Source of the DNA: Polymyxa betae
Taxonomy: Eukaryota > Endomyxa > Phytomyxea > Plasmodiophorida > Plasmodiophoridae
DNA length: 64,000 bases
Direction of reading: 5' to 3'
NCBI GenBank assembly: GCA_003693705.1
Contig: RBZT01000563.1
Coordinates: 152,055 to 216,054, forward strand
Shown: positions 34,340 to 48,700 of the stretch, piece after piece
Layout: each line of letters opens with the position of its first letter
How positions within the stretch are numbered: position 1 is the stretch's first letter
Made by a program: the position numbers and the translations under genes
Notes under the pieces: model-generated
Seen by the model: the letters and a program-made list of their open reading frames with translations, nothing else
Database searches by the model: none
What the model was told of the DNA's origin: nothing

Positions 34340-34721
34340 AGAGCATTGAGGTAGAATGGCATTATTTGATGCGGGATTACGTCGTTAAGATGCGTTACAC
34401 AGTCCCATTAGGGTTCATATCACACCAATCGACCATGTGGTTGTATGATACTGATTACGGCAGGACGGCAGCCCAGCTTCATTAGAGGTGCTCTTCCACA
34501 CTGAACGTAGGAGGCTGCTGCTATACCATCAACTGGCTCATCCGTCTCTCCAACCTCATTCGATGTTTTGTCCCCATTTGAGAGACAAACTCGGCTCATC
34601 TGGCGGCGTTTGCAAATGGTTTCCCATCAACAGTGGACGTTGTGACTTCAAGGATCATGTGTACTGTACTTGAATCGATGGGAAGTAGTACCGGTAGTGA
34701 ACCGGGTCGCGAACCTGCTTG

Positions 34722-35789
34722 ATGGCGACAGGACGAGGAAGGTCGCAGGCTGGGGCGTTCTCGGCCCAGTCGGCCCATCGAGATGATTATCGTCCGCCTC
34801 CATTACCGGCTGCACAGCCGAGTCCTGTCAACAGACCTAGACTGTTTATTCCCTTCACCGGCACCTCTACGTCAAGCGATTATCGAGCTTTTCCTCGCGA
34901 AGCGTTGCTATCTAGCTCTGTCAAACGTTCCGAGCCAATTACGAATCATATCGGCGATCGTTCGTCAGCAACCAAGTTTGATTGGTGTTCAACCAATCGC
35001 GAAGATTTTCGCTTTCATCAACGTCCGCCTGCAGAGACAGCAAAGCCTCCCTCACAGCGTCGTTTAGTTCTACCATTTACTGGCCAGAGCACCTCTCGAG
35101 CTGATTTTCAGGCTCCGCCTTCTGAAGTTCTTCGCAGCAGTCGACCCGGATCTGCTGCCCTGAAATCGTTCAATGATAGGGATAATATCCATGTTACAGA
35201 CTTGCTGGATGACGCCAAGTTTGAGGGTTCTTCTTCTTATACCAGCGAATATAAGCCCATACCTTTACCGCTTTCTCAGACGCTTTCTCAACCGACCCTC
35301 GAATATGTTCCTTCTCAAGAGCCGCCGTTGCGATTCGAAGGCGTTTCCGAGAGCCATTCGCAGTATCGCTCGATTGAGCTAGAGAAGGGGCACCGAACGC
35401 CTATTGATAGCAAGACGTTCATTAGCTCGATATCCAGTCCAGGTTCCATGTTTGAGGCAACGACAGAGTTTCGTGCAAGCTTTAAGCCGGTGCCATTGGA
35501 GAGACACAATATTGCTCTGGAGCCATATGTTATGGACGATTCCATTCCATTCGATGCGACGACGGAATCTAGAGCCAGTTACCGACCTTACGTTCTCAGT
35601 AAATCAGATGGAACTCCATCGGTATCTGGCAGAGCAAGCCCTGTATTCGAAGGGAATTCAGGCAGAGCAAGCCCTGTATTCGAAGGGAATTCAGGCAGAG
35701 CAAGCCCTGTATTCGAAGGGAATTCATCCCATCGTATTGATTATGTCCCATACTCAGATCAAAGCTGCAAACGTAATGACTCCTCATGA
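34722..35789 (+). CDS. SAXO: SAXO/MAP6-like axonemal microtubule-stabilising protein
   Basis: One exon of 355 residues from the ATG at 34722. Seven modules of the form F-x-(G/A)-x-(S/T)-(S/T)...(D/E/S)(Y/F) recur at about 40-50 residue spacing: FTGTSTSSDYRAF, FTGQSTSRADFQAP, FEGSSSYTSEYKPI, FEGVSESHSQYRSI, FEATTEFRASFKPV, FDATTESRASYRPY and FEGNSSHRIDYVPY. These match the Mn modules of SAXO/FAM154 and MAP6 proteins, which bind along ciliary and centriolar microtubules. The presence of such a gene argues that the organism builds a flagellum. Near the C-terminus the 11-residue unit GRASPVFEGNS is repeated three times by a perfect DNA duplication. The protein is rich in S, P and R and lacks membrane segments. 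Confidence 0.75.
   Translation: MATGRGRSQAGAFSAQSAHRDDYRPPPLPAAQPSPVNRPRLFIPFTGTSTSSDYRAFPREALLSSSVKRSEPITNHIGDRSSATKFDWCSTNREDFRFHQRPPAETAKPPSQRRLVLPFTGQSTSRADFQAPPSEVLRSSRPGSAALKSFNDRDNIHVTDLLDDAKFEGSSSYTSEYKPIPLPLSQTLSQPTLEYVPSQEPPLRFEGVSESHSQYRSIELEKGHRTPIDSKTFISSISSPGSMFEATTEFRASFKPVPLERHNIALEPYVMDDSIPFDATTESRASYRPYVLSKSDGTPSVSGRASPVFEGNSGRASPVFEGNSGRASPVFEGNSSHRIDYVPYSDQSCKRNDSS
35628..35726 (+). repeat. Three perfect 33-bp tandem repeats inside the SAXO-like gene
   Basis: Units at 35628-35660, 35661-35693 and 35694-35726 begin GGCAGAGCAAGCCCTG and end GGGAATTCA; all three are identical. They are a multiple of three, so the frame is kept. Confidence 0.97.
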
Positions 35790-35965
35790 CCTGGCGCTAT
35801 CACTTTTAATACAATTCAGACAATTTTCAAATGATCTTCATTCGTTCATCTATGACTGCCGAAAATTCACGTTGATCTCAAAAAAGTTCATTCGCCATCA
35901 TCAAGAATGGCCATTCCGAGAGGTTTTGTTGCTGATAGAATTTCCACAACAATATTGAACGATTC

Positions 35966-37707
35966 TCAGACTCGGAAGTCCAATGTTTCCGAATGAGTAC
36001 TTTCGCTAGATGCCGGATATATAGAGTCTTTCGGATTCGATGAAGGCTTCCAAATCGCATCAGCCACCCGACAAACGTCGACAGCAGCGGAAACATTATG
36101 GACACGAACGAAATCGTAGCCAGCTGCAACCGAAGCCGATATAGCAGCAGCTGTTCCCCAATCGCGATCTCGGGCTTCGCTCTTGCCTGTTATGAGACCC
36201 AGAAACCGCTTTCTTGAGGGGCCGATGAGCGACGGCCATGTCCAGTGTGGCTTCGTCCTCAGCAACTCAACATTCTGTTCAGCGTTCTTGGCGAATCCAA
36301 TCCCGGGGTCGGCCAGCAGATTATAACGGAATAGACCATGCCGCATTGCTCTCTGGCAACAGCTTTCAATGGAATCAGCGATCTCCTCGTGTAGGTTGTT
36401 ATACTGGTTGAGCTTGGTCATGCTCGCTGGATCTCCTCTCATATGCATGCATACATAAGGAACTTGTAGTTTCGCTGCAACTTTGAGCATATCGGGGTCA
36501 GCATTACCACCAGAGACATCGTTTATCTGTAACAGTTGAAAATCCTCATGCTGACGAAACCTGAACGATTTATTACCACGTGAGCCCCCGATCGAACGCT
36601 CTCCTCAGCGACGCGGGCGTGGAACGTATCGATAGAGATCAGAATTGATGGGTTCACAGAGCGAATGCGCTCTATCACCGGAATCACTCGTTCAAGTTCG
36701 GCTTCAACTGAAACGGGTTCAGCACCAGGGCGCGTTGATTGGCCTAAAACGCATTAAGAAGATACGATTCCTCAATGAAAATACAATCGCACCACCAACA
36801 TCGACAATATCGGCGCCTTGCCTCCATAATAATTCTGCATGTTCTGCAGCCAGATTCGAATCATAAAACTGTCCCCCATCGCTGAACGAATCTGGGGTCA
36901 CATTCACCTGGATTTACAGATTATTACGCATAGAAAACGGCTTTTGTGGTTTCACAATACGATTCCTATTATAAAGGTTCTTGTGCCCAATCTGAAAATA
37001 GAATCACCGATAGGTATGATTCGACAGATTTGCATTTGCTGCTCGGCAGGTAACTGATCAAGAAGTTTGCTGACAGTGAGACCATGGCCAGGAACTGAAT
37101 AATCAGGCTGAATATCGGCCCATGGTCGAAGCACGAACGCTCTTTGATGGGCTAAAGCGTGTGGAATCACCAAATCCGGTTGTGACACAACCGAGTCGCC
37201 ACTAAAGTTCATTCTTCAATGCTTCAAACATAAGAAAATCGAATATTCGATTCGTCCAAAACTCTGATTGAAAAAGACGAATACGTGCCAAGAAATGAGA
37301 TTAAAATCAGGATGTTTGATAAAACTTTTGCAATGGTTTAATGCTGCTGACCTGGCTATGATATCAAGATCGATGGGTCTTGGGCTCCTATATTACTAGA
37401 TAACGGTAAAGCCTTAAGCAGAAACAATAGATTACCATCGGGCTGCCGATAGGTCTCGTCCCAGACCAGATTCGATCGATTTCAAATGCTGTAGCAGATC
37501 GCGATGATGCAACTGCGTCTCGATCAGACACACCGTGTTTAGGAAGCGAGGCTGGCGGGTCGACGTCCCCCAAGGCTCGCTATCGTACAGGAACGAGGTC
37601 GCCTTGACCGCCGTCGTCGGCAAGGCGTTCAGGGCGAGCAGCGCCGAGCGGATGTTGGCGACCCGATTGCCGAGATTCGATCCCAGGCCGACTATTGCGG
37701 GCGTCAT
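35966..37707 (-). CDS. Bifunctional HPPK-dihydropteroate synthase of folate synthesis
   Basis: Six exons (37707-37436, 37387-37352, 37201-36961, 36907-36793, 36743-36577, 36526-35966) join in phase to 463 residues. The N-half is 6-hydroxymethyl-7,8-dihydropterin pyrophosphokinase (IVGLGSNLGNR, EPWGTSTRQPRFLNTV, SPRPIDLDII, LVIPHALAHQRAFVLRP). The C-half is dihydropteroate synthase (NVTPDSFSDGGQF, GGQSTRPGAEPVS, INDVSGGNAD, CMHMRGDP, LADPGIGFAK, GPSRKRFLG, RVHNVSAAVD). It makes the dihydropteroate precursor of folate and is the sulfonamide target. Most fungi add a FolB (dihydroneopterin aldolase) domain in front; none is seen upstream within 400 bp. Exon 2 is only 36 nt. Confidence 0.94.
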
Positions 37708-40700
37708 CGTTCCGATTGAAGATCTGTGTCGTCGCAATCATCTCTATCATAAAGACACTGCTTTAACCTAATGACAACCAATCTCTCTCTCTCTCTCATT
37801 TCATCGAATATGAACAGTGGGAGTTCGTTACATTCAGGTAACATTACCCACTTCATTCAAATTACAGAGATGGGACGTGAACCATGTCGGCCTCTTGGCC
37901 CCAGAAACGCAGCTGATAACCCCAAGGTGATCAGATTGCTAAGCCAGAACCACGATTTATTTTTGAACGTATTCCTAGTTGATCGAATTCAATCACCAAT
38001 TGCTGTGATTTTGATTAAAGTGCCGGCCCGAGTAATGCCGCACGGGGCAGTATTCCGGAAACATTCTCATAAAAAAGCGCGAAACTCGTCAACTCAGTAT
38101 GTTTTTTTTCAGACATTGAAATCACGCAACCGGGGCCTGGTGCTGTTTGCGAATCGGTATGCAATCAAGGCTGTCAATCCCCAACACATCTGATCGTCGA
38201 CAAAGATGCTTTCTGGGTCATGCCGACCCAGGAATTGTTTGAAGAAATGCAGACAGCGCGCCAAACCAGTATTGGAGATGAAATCGGAGGTTCTGTAACC
38301 GGACCAGCATCAATCCTTAACGCCCTTAATTTCGACTATCATCTGAGCAGCGGGAGGGCGTTCAATAAGCCCTCAACCCTGAAATGCGACTAAACAGTTC
38401 AAACAAGGCCCATCAGGCTCATATCGACTTCAAGGGTTCTCAATGTTAAGACCTGCTGCTCCGATCACATCAAGTCCCCATTTTCTTGGGAACCGTATTC
38501 ATTTATAGGGGTCCGAAACAATAAAAGAAGAGATCCATGATTTATGGGGATATGACGTGAAAATAGCATCAACGTTCTGGGGTCGTGATGTTAGAGCTTA
38601 AACTGTGTGGGCCTTCTGGATTTCACGCCGGATCATCCACAGAGAACCGAATCGATTATCGTGAGCAGCTGAGCCTGGGCGCCTGACGATTATAGACTTT
38701 GACGCAAGTTATATTCACTTTTTAACATCAGGAATCAGAATCATAATTGTATCTGGCTATGTTTGATTACCATTAGATGTGATATGCGAGAAAAAACGTA
38801 ATAAACTTTGATGTCGAATGAGGCGCTACAATCCAGTTACGAACAATAGCGGCATCCTGCGGATTTGAACACTCCAAACCCCTAAAACCCTTCTCAAATA
38901 CTTAATAAACATATAGGCCTGAAGACTGCCGGGAAGCTGCTATGCTGTTTGAGAGTTCAAGCAGAGCGCAATATCTCTGTAATGTATTATTAAGTATAAA
39001 TCTTTATTCAATACGATCATGGTTCCAAAGCGTCATCACTGATTTCATGATCTTCTCGTACGGTCAGTGTAACCATAAATCGGCTAGGTTTGGAGACTTC
39101 ATCGTATACAATGCACATTTATATTTTGGATATTGTCGCTGATGCTGAACGTAACTTTCGAACCATCATCACCAGCTCGCACAGAGGTCTACGTGTTTGC
39201 AATTAATCTGCAAGTGATCAAAACTTTGTCACGTCTAGAACACCTATCAGAATATGTTCAGCTGATCATGCAGAGCCCTATTGAAATGGAGGCAGATTCA
39301 GCATCTGTTTAAACGATTTCGGACGAAGAGCTACAGAGCACGGGCGGCTGCTAGGTGTTGCCGCTTTTTTAACAGTACGCTTGTTTCCTAGCAATAAATT
39401 TGTTTTCAGCTCACGGGTCGGTTCACAATTTGAAAAACGATCGTGAAAACCAGCGCGGCGTCGCCCGCAGAAAGCAAATTCGCTTTTCATGTCAATGCAG
39501 GTCATGAGGCAACCCATCACCAGGAAGGATTCGATGCAGATTCGGACCGGGTTCCGCATCAAATACTGAATAAGATAAACTTGGGTCGGATTCGTTGAGA
39601 TATACACGCGGTACAGGTAATCAGCGGTCTTGATTAAGAGACATTCAATTACTGTATCTAAGATCACATCTGTTGTCATCACCAGTCTCCTTCTGCTGCA
39701 TCTATTGTCGCCGATATACCATTTCCCATCAGTTTATACGAATCGTTTACGGTCTGTTATGCGGCGTGCAGCGGTGGCGGAAATTGCCCTCTGCACAGTA
39801 AGCAGGCGTTGAAGATTCGAGCCCCCTCATCACTCATATAACAATTGCTACAGATCAGACACACACGAACAATGGAACTTTATCGACAATTGATGGAAGA
39901 CGACCAATTCAGGTCCTGCGTCCGCATGACAGAACGCCATGGCGTTTCAGAACAGACTTGCGTTGAACGCGGGTCTGGACAGTTTCAAGGGCGTTGCCGC
40001 GAAATCCGGCACCCACAATGATGAGAGCGGCTTCTTAACGATTTGAGCGGTATATGGGATGTCGGTTTGCCCGATACCCTAAATCCAGAACAAATCGTTC
40101 GCGAACGATTGCCAACCCAGCCAAAGCTCCAGCGCTGGCGGAACATTCGATGTCAAAGCATAAACCGTCCTTGGCCCTGTCCAGCGATTTCTGAGATCGC
40201 GGCACTTTAACCGTTGCCTTCCAGACGCTGGTTGCGTTTCTGACGGTTGTTGGTAACAATACTTTCAGGACTATCTACGAGATTGTTCACAATTAGTCAC
40301 TACAATGACCCCAACAACAAGATTGTTTATTGTTGAATCATCACAATAATAAACACAAATTGCTAATTTTGAAATGATCATTTAAGAGATTTTAAAGCCT
40401 TACTAAGCAATGATGCAATATAAGGATTATAGGGCTATGATATCATAGGTGAACGATTGACTTCTTCAGCGGTGTGCAGCAGATGCAGGCCACGCCCGTT
40501 ATTGAAGAGCAGATGCGCTTTCAGATGGAGTATAAAACCCCGCTCTCGGTCGCCGTTTTCGCAACCGCAGACGAACACTTTACCATCGATTTTCACTATC
40601 ACGATCAGAACAACATGATACACAATAATAGGTAACGAACTGATTTGATCGGGTGCGAGATACTGTCCGGGATGACCAAGACATAAACCCTAATTCGTTA

Positions 40701-43700
40701 ATGGAGATCCGATCCCATCTTCTGTGATAAAAGCACAGAGTCCGCTCTATGAAATCGAGACCTGATAGTACAGAACCGTGTCTCATGATGATGGAATCTC
40801 AAAATGCGGCTTTAAGGCGGATTACTCCGATCTCTAATGTCGACGTCAGAGTCGAAGTGCGCGAGTTCAACATGTCACAGTCCGAGAAGTAACGTATCGC
40901 TTTATTATCATTATCTGATGCTATTTCTCGCACTTCAAATGCCGTCGAATGTGGTATCGTGGTCTGTCACAACATCTATCATGATAGTGAATAGCCAAAT
41001 ACAGATACAGAGACGGACTTTCCCTGGTGCGCAAGTCCGCAGCGCCAGTTGAGACCCGGACCGAATCGGACCCGGACCGAATCGGACCCGGGTCAGGTGA
41101 GTCGCCAATTTCATTGACTCGGGTCGAACCCAGGTCAAAGCCTACCTTACTGAATACCCTGTCTGATATTGGGAGTTCGGTGTATAATCCATCCGATCTG
41201 ATCTCCAAATAGCTACTTTTGCTTTATTATCAATTGGGTTGTCATATCACGACCGTTTATACTGAGAAAACATACAAAAAACTGAAGAGCTCGGCCCAAT
41301 CAGACCGTTAAAAACATGACCTGAATCCCGATTGTTTTTCAGACGGATTATTACTTGCTCCAGTTTGCGTTGCCAGACAGAAGTCTGGAAAACGTTTATT
41401 GCAATATTTTCCAGTCAACCCAGGTTGAAAACAGCGGGTCCAACCCGGGTCATAACCGGACCCGACCCGACCCTTCGACCAACCTTACCATCCCTAAATT
41501 CCTCACCCTTCGGTATCCCCAAAATCGCGCGCTCGAGTTCAAAACCATGCAAACTTGGGATTTTTGTTCTATAAAATCGTCACTAAAACAACCCTATGAA
41601 TATGTGCAGGTTCAAAGCCAGTCCAGACAATCCCCTTAACACAGGGTATCTGGAGTCGATGGCAACGATGGACGGATCCATGACCACATCAACACTCAAA
41701 AGCAACAGTGCAAGATCGAGCCAATCAGATGACGCTGTATACGAAAGCCAAGATGAGAACAATTGAGGCAGTCAGATTGGAGGCGGTCGCGGTGCCAGCA
41801 ATAGGGCAGCGGTCATATATTGGCTTGCTCTAAATCACTTGTTTCTCCCAAACTAAATTCATTCTGCTATTGAGATCTATATCGTCGTATATCTTCTAAA
41901 GTTGTGGTTTGTGCCTCGCCGTCGACGCTATTAGACAGGCCCACTGCTTCTCCACCGTCGATTGTTCTTAAGCAAACCGTCATGACCTAACGGGACAACA
42001 AGGTACTTAAAGAGTTCACGGTTCGAATTATGTATTAAGCACATGTCGACCATATCATATGCGCATAAACCGAATTTTCGTTAAACGACGCCAAATGTGA
42101 CTGAAATCTTAGATTGTTGAGGAGCGATTGGATTCTGCCCGCACTGTGTAAATGCATGCGATATGCAGCGGTTTGTTCGATTGTTCTAGTTCATATAAGC
42201 ACGAGAGATGAAAATGGAAAGGCTAAGAGGGTCCAGCATGCCCGGTGAAGCAGGAACCCCCTCGTATGGTTGTGATACTGATTTTTGGTTGTTGTGAAGT
42301 CGATTGATGTTCTCCATCTGCTGAATTGTGATAATGATTAATGTTTGATTGTGCCCATGCGCCAACGGTATTCAATCGGCGACAGTTGGAGCTGTTAATC
42401 ATCAGCGATTCTTATCAACTTATTAATGCTTGGTGGAAAATGTTCAAAAAAAAGAGAGAACATCGATCAAGTGCTGCTTGGAGGAAACTGAGGTGCTGAT
42501 AAAGAAAGCAACAGAATTACTGTATTATGGAGATGATATGATAGAGAGCGTGGCCAAGAAGTTTCATTTCGTGATTCTGACGAGTCAATCGGGTCTTGAT
42601 TCGACACCGAGCTGGGCGTTTATTGCAGCGTCGGCGTTCTGTGAACAACGGATTGCCTCGGTCTACATTGAAAGCTTTTAAGATTTTGCTCTCTGAGTGT
42701 GTTAAAAATTGGTTTCGATCCGAGTTGATCTATTGTTTCTGTTATAAAATGAATTCATGTCATAGAAGAAGCAGATCCCTATATTAGCAAAGGTCTGCCA
42801 ATATCCTTTTGCAAACGACGCTGCTACTTTCATTTACTGCAACGCCTAAACCGCATCCTGATTCGTTTGGAACAGGAGATGCCATCATTGGCAAAGTGAA
42901 GCAGTGTCCCATACAACCCTAAAACCCTGTGTGTTTGGGTGCTTGAAATCTTTTTAATCAAGATCCGTTATATTGTTCCTCTCAATGAGATCTATCGAAT
43001 AACGGCGTTTGTTTTGGTGTACGGCAGCGTTCGGCTGAGCCTTAAGCGGATCTTCGCCCAGCCTTATAATCGTATAGTCTCTATAGAGTATAGATGTCCT
43101 TGACGGCTTATAGATCGGAATCGAAAATCCAATGCTTCATTGAGCTTAAATGCGCTCCGAATGCAGCAAGGACCTCGCCATCTCAGCCTTGGCAGCGCCT
43201 ATCAGACAACGAGAAACCAATTCAGAAGTCCTATCGTATTTCCGCTATTTCAGATTCGGCTATGTAGAGACGGCGCATGAGATCCTGATTTTTTGCACAA
43301 ACCCGTTACGAACAATGTCATTTATGAATAAATTAACAGAGGTCCCGAAAACTCATCTGCTTATTGGATCTGAATTAGCAGTTTGTATGATCATCGTACA
43401 GGGTAGCGTATCGCCAAACGCAACCATTAGCAAATGGCAGCAGCGAAGCAATCTACCTCGTCGAACGCAGTAAACGTTGAGTGCGTTCTTTTTGAATGAA
43501 GGCTCGATGATCATTTTCGGCTTCGCCATACATACCGTGATAACACCTGTGAATGGAAATCTAAAACACAGCAGTCTCGCTATATATAACTCGTTCTATA
43601 GATTGCGTTCGGACTTTCCAGTACCGGTCTAATGTTGTAGGAGACTTCAGACAGCGTACGATAGGGCGCTGGAACTAATCTAGATTGTGAATATGCGATC

Positions 43701-43888
43701 CAAGAGTTCGTAATGTACTTTGAATACACACTCTGAATACTAAAAGCTTGCGATTACTGTGGAAAGTGTTATCATCTCTATCATGATTATGTTGAGTGTC
43801 CATTCTTGAATATTGGTGTAGTGCGGATTATAGGGGCTTCTGTACGTTCTCAATCGACTATTCCTCACTCTTCCATCGTTCACCCTCT
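37708..43888. other. Gene-poor 6-kb region with scattered open segments
   Basis: No complete gene could be built. Several plus-strand pieces look exon-like without a recognisable family: 38110-38393 (PGPGAVCESVCNQGCQSP, ELFEEMQTARQTSIGDEIGG), 40462-40638 (QMQATPVIEEQMRFQMEYKT, LSVAVFATADEHFTIDFHYH, ending at GGTAAC), 40779-40890 (LRRITPISNVDVRVEVREFN), 41341-41430 (TDYYLLQFALPDRSLENVYC) and 41651-41766. The last four lie on one strand in order and might be exons of one gene or its remains. A frame at 42430-42681 is open but unrecognised. No transposase, reverse transcriptase or integrase motif was found. Confidence 0.3.
41053..41091. repeat. 16-bp tandem repeat GACCCGGACCGAATCG with GGGTC-rich surroundings
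   Basis: Two full units (41053-41068, 41069-41084) and a partial third. More GACCC/GGGTC words follow at 41087-41140 and cluster again at 41436-41472. Confidence 0.85.
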
Positions 43889-45641
<1,753 letters not shown>

Positions 45642-45707
45642 TAAACAGGAATACACATATCCACTAAACTGTTTTGATTGATCGAGCTTGTACAGTGTTA
45701 TTATTTC

Positions 45708-48700
45708 ATGTCATCTACACCTGCCGATGGAAATACTACATCGACATCTGTGCACACCAATGAACGCCCGGGGCGAGCCTCATCGCCGCCATCTAAAAAG
45801 ACGTCGCCAACCACAACGAACACCCGGAAAGCTCCAATGCAATCCATTCTGATGGAAAAGGCGAAATCGGTGCCTAAAGGCAGATATTGGGATTCAAATA
45901 TTCTTTTGGAAGGCGACGCCGAATCGCATCTGGGTGAATTCGCTGGAGTTGCCCAGTTGCCTTTTTCTCGTCTGCTCGCGCCGTTGCAAACGCGCTCCAC
46001 GATCTATGAACGGCGTCAATGTGCTTATAGTTTTGCAACCTACACGAGCGAAAAATCGCCAATCCCTGATGCTTGGGAACAGATTATCAATATGGAAAAT
46101 CATGCTGGGTTTCACTCGATAGTGGCCTTGATTACTGACAGCGATTTCGTAAGCCAACAGATGGTGACTCTATAAAGTTGCTTAGTTTCACAGGCATGCC
46201 AGCGTTATGGATCATTAGCAATGCAATTACTTGCTCAGCGACCCGAAGCGTTGCCGCACCTGAACAAGGTTAATGCAATCGAACATGTTTTGCCCAGAGC
46301 CTTGACTATGGACGATCGTCGTACGAGCTGGGATTCGGATGCACAGCGATATTGCATCATGGCTTGTGAGAACATGACCATGGACCCAGATCGTCATCTC
46401 TTTATCATGGGATTTCTGAATGAAATCGTGCATATGGTAGAGAGACCACCACATCCTTCCTATCGTGTAATTATCAGCATTCTGATGCTTTCATTTTGAC
46501 CGACGCTTCTATTCAGGCAAGTGCGATAGGTATCTGTAGGAATTTGGCGATATCTCCACGATTTCGGGCGAACCTGCTGCCAGCCGTTCGCGTCACTCTG
46601 GCAATTATGAAATCCAGCACTCAGACTATGGAATGCCGAATGAAGGCTGCCGACTTCCTATCGCTAGTCAGCCAAAGCGACCACGCCAAGGCTCATCTAA
46701 TGCAGCGCCGAATTTTCCCTATCATCGTCGAAATCGTCGAGCAATGCACAGGCGAGCCGGTAAGTCTGTAGGCCATACCTGACGCCTCGCCCTTATCTGG
46801 ACAGGACGAAGCTCGAATGTTAGGCAATGTGGCTCTGATCATCAGTAACCTGGTCCTGGTCGTAGAAGCACACGAGTTCCTTCTGCAGGACGACATGCTT
46901 CTGACGATAATGGTGCTGGGATCTATGGCACACGTTGTTGACTGCCTCATCTCAGTCTGCAGAGTAACCCATATCCTGTCATCATATTCACATGCCCTGG
47001 ACAGTATCGCCCATCTAAAAGGGTAGGTGCGGGGACCCTGCCATTTCCTTCAGTCAGACGTTTGCACTCGGGCTCAGTCAGACGTTTGAACTCTGGCTCT
47101 GTATTGCGATTAGGGTTTTACCTGTTATGCTTCAGGGCAACTAAGGTTTTATAGTTGCTTTTTCATACGGTTCAGCATATAGCTATCGGAAATTCTGAAT
47201 GTCGTCGCGACCAGGATCGAGATTGTGCTGCAGGCGTTCTTCCTCTGCGAAGATGTCGAATGCCGACTAGCGGCGTTCGGGTTTGTAGCCAATCTGGTCC
47301 ACCACCCCAGGTTCTATGAGCGGCTTGTTCATAATCAGGCGATGCAAGCGATAGCCATTGGGCTCCAGAGCAAACACACTGATTGCTTGCCTCCTGCTAT
47401 TGAAGCGGCCGCCTTTCTTACTCGACAGGAGTCTTATCGAAAACTGCTAGACGTCGAGCAAGTTCTGCCCAGAGTGTTTCGTATCTTGACGGATACGACC
47501 AAATTCTCTTTGCAAACCAGAGACTATGCTCTGGTCACTCTGGCTAATATAGCTTCCAATCCAGAATCGCACTCGATCATTATCACATTGATGAAGCAGA
47601 AATATGAATGCGGCCTGCTTGGCATCCCGAAAGCAGCCGTGCATGATGAGGTAAGCTTCCCAGTTCATGCTCAACAGGACGTGTACTCAAACGCTTGTTT
47701 GCAGACATCGATATTTTGGGGCAAATTTTTATGCAACATGTTGACGACTGAAGATAAGGTATATATCTGGCTACTAGTTTTCAAAGTTCAGTGATAAGAT
47801 TCCAAATTGCAGAACGTTCGTGCTCACTTATGCCGGCCTGTTGTTGTCCAAGCTGCTGCTGCTCTTTTACAATCAAGCAACGTTAGCATTATCAAAAGCT
47901 GCTTAGTGTTTCTATTGGGGTTAATCCGAGACGACAACCAGGTCAACAATATCATGAACTTCAAATCAAAATTTCATTCTGTACAGGTCCGAATGACTAT
48001 AATTCAACATTGCTATTCTGGATTGAAATGCGTATCGAGATTATGGTGCTCCGACACTTACCATTATCTGGTTGCTGCTTTGCTGGCGAATCTGACACGA
48101 AACAAACAAGTATATCGCATATATTAAGTGATTTCAAGAATCTCAAATTTATAGGTTGTGGCAATGGTTTCATGGGCCGAGTGGCTCGATCTGATTCAAC
48201 ATCTTCTGTCGGAGCCATACGATAAAATCTCTCGAAAGGGAATGGAATTCTTGCTGAACATTGCCGATTTGGACCAAGTCCAACATGACATTGCGCAAAG
48301 TGATTTAATCGATCGGATATTCGCTAGCGTTGTTCGTCAGGTACTGAGTTCTTCCATGTTGATTCAATATTAAACCTTTGCAGGATCATTCGTTTCCATT
48401 GGCGCTTCATATCTTAGCAAAGGTTTCCTCTGGTATACTTCCGCTTCGTCGACGTATAGCAGAACGGAACGTAGTCGGCACGTTTTCACGATTGTTGTTA
48501 TCTAGAAGTAGACACTGGAGGAAATACAGTTTGATTTCTATTGGAAACTTCTGCTCAATGCTAGAGACACCACTACCGTTATCAAAAGTCAACCTTGTCA
48601 AGCATCTTATTGATTTAGCGGATGATCCTCGACCTGATATCGAAGAATGCCGATTTTGCGCTTATGCTATCGCCAACATGTCCTTTCACGAATGCAACCG

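Noticed and set aside
37781-37798. Short TC dinucleotide run
   Set aside because: A simple microsatellite of about 18 bp with no further structure.
39758-39835. GATTCGAGCCCC with upstream TGGCGGAAATTG as a possible tRNA
   Set aside because: Arms do not pair into a cloverleaf and there is no acceptor-stem complementarity.
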